Assembly: GCA_964574105.1 (NCBI GenBank) | Contig: CAZNKH010000007.1 | Location: 1-30,130 of the forward strand | DNA: 30,130 nt | Source: UBA9988 sp964574105 | GTDB taxonomy: Bacteria > Patescibacteriota > Minisyncoccia > Phycocordibacterales > UBA9988 | Reading direction: 5' to 3' | In this document: positions 30,079 through 30,130 of the stretch, piece after piece | How the letters are laid out: the number at the start of each line of letters is the position of its first letter | Numbering within the stretch: position 1 is the stretch's first letter | Notes under the pieces: generated by a model | The model's input: only the letters and a program-made list of their open reading frames with translations | Told to the model about the DNA's origin: nothing | Database searches by the model: none | Program-made: the position numbers and the translations under genes

Positions 30079-30130
30079 CTAACCAGAAATCCCAGGAATT
30101 CCAGGAGTGGGTACGGTGGTGCCGGTATCA
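30079..30130 (-). CDS. C-terminal end of an unidentified protein with a Pro/Gly-rich tail
   Basis: An open minus-strand frame enters from the window edge and stops at a TAG (30081-30079). Only about 16 residues are visible, ending DTGTTVPTPGIPGISG. The Pro/Gly/Thr-rich tail suggests a flexible C-terminus. The frame is supported by position only, 18 bases upstream of the pilin-like gene that starts behind it with a Shine-Dalgarno site. The identity cannot be judged. Confidence 0.45.
   Translation of the reverse strand, partial: DTGTTVPTPGIPGISG

Noticed and set aside
1..30130. CRISPR arrays, insertion sequences, parS sites and CIRCE elements
   Set aside because: No regularly spaced repeats, transposase genes or terminal inverted repeats were seen. 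No sequence close to the canonical parS or CIRCE palindromes was noticed by eye.

Overview
The window looks like a stretch of chromosome from a Patescibacteria (CPR) bacterium, probably of the Parcubacteria group. This is inferred from the content: very compact gene packing, translation and cell-wall genes reduced in size (a 498-residue IF-2 with no N-terminal extension, a 94-residue RbfA, a gamma-only DnaX without its zinc module), a small two-helix pilin-like protein of a kind I associate with CPR genomes, and few Shine-Dalgarno sites. No rRNA gene, CRISPR array or insertion sequence was seen. Nine tRNA genes are present: Gln-TTG, Leu-CAA, Trp-CCA, Arg-CCG, Tyr-GTA, Cys-GCA, Leu-TAA, Lys-CTT and Leu-TAG.

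Layout. 1-1113 (minus) is the edge of an accessory island: an XRE regulator with its operator, a GIY-YIG/DUF4357 protein, and the N-terminus of a probable type III DNA methyltransferase. 1308-3389 (minus) holds dus, dnaX and tRNA-Gln. 3500-4032 (plus) is a secreted protein with a terminator. 4037-9771 (minus) is serS, ftsQ, a three-enzyme cell-wall fusion protein and an N-acetylmuramoyl-L-alanine amidase. 9808-14372 (plus) is dprA, topA and rel. 14376-16677 contains parB, miaA between two tRNA genes whose products it should modify, and the small gene rpmG. 16722-17849 (minus) is an unrecognised acidic protein. 17890-23392 (minus) holds nifS, sodA, a degenerate HtrA-like protein, clpB, tRNA-Tyr and tRNA-Arg. 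23458-25792 (plus) is DUF4446, infB, rbfA and tRNA-Cys. 25905-27680 holds tRNAs, a small membrane protein and a cation exchanger. 27758-29811 (plus) is an SPFH/membrane-protein operon with a consensus promoter and a structured leader. The window ends in a minus-strand pilin-like cluster.

Two regulatory patterns stand out. First, about a dozen housekeeping genes have an extended -10 box (often TGn-TAnnnT) only 6-10 nt before the start codon and no Shine-Dalgarno site, so their mRNAs are predicted to be leaderless or nearly so. Four membrane or secreted genes instead have Shine-Dalgarno sites, and for three of them a distant promoter is also visible. Second, three divergent gene pairs (dus/secreted protein, nifS/DUF4446, small membrane protein/tRNA-Leu) share one palindromic or overlapping -35 box with 16-17 bp spacers on both sides, which should make transcription of each pair mutually exclusive.

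The most notable gene is the 809-residue fusion at 5244-7673, which joins an L,D-transpeptidase, a D,D-carboxypeptidase and a CapA-type metallophosphoesterase. The most notable RNA candidate is the leader at 27793-27840, whose segments fit an H-type pseudoknot that starts at the predicted transcription start of the SPFH operon.
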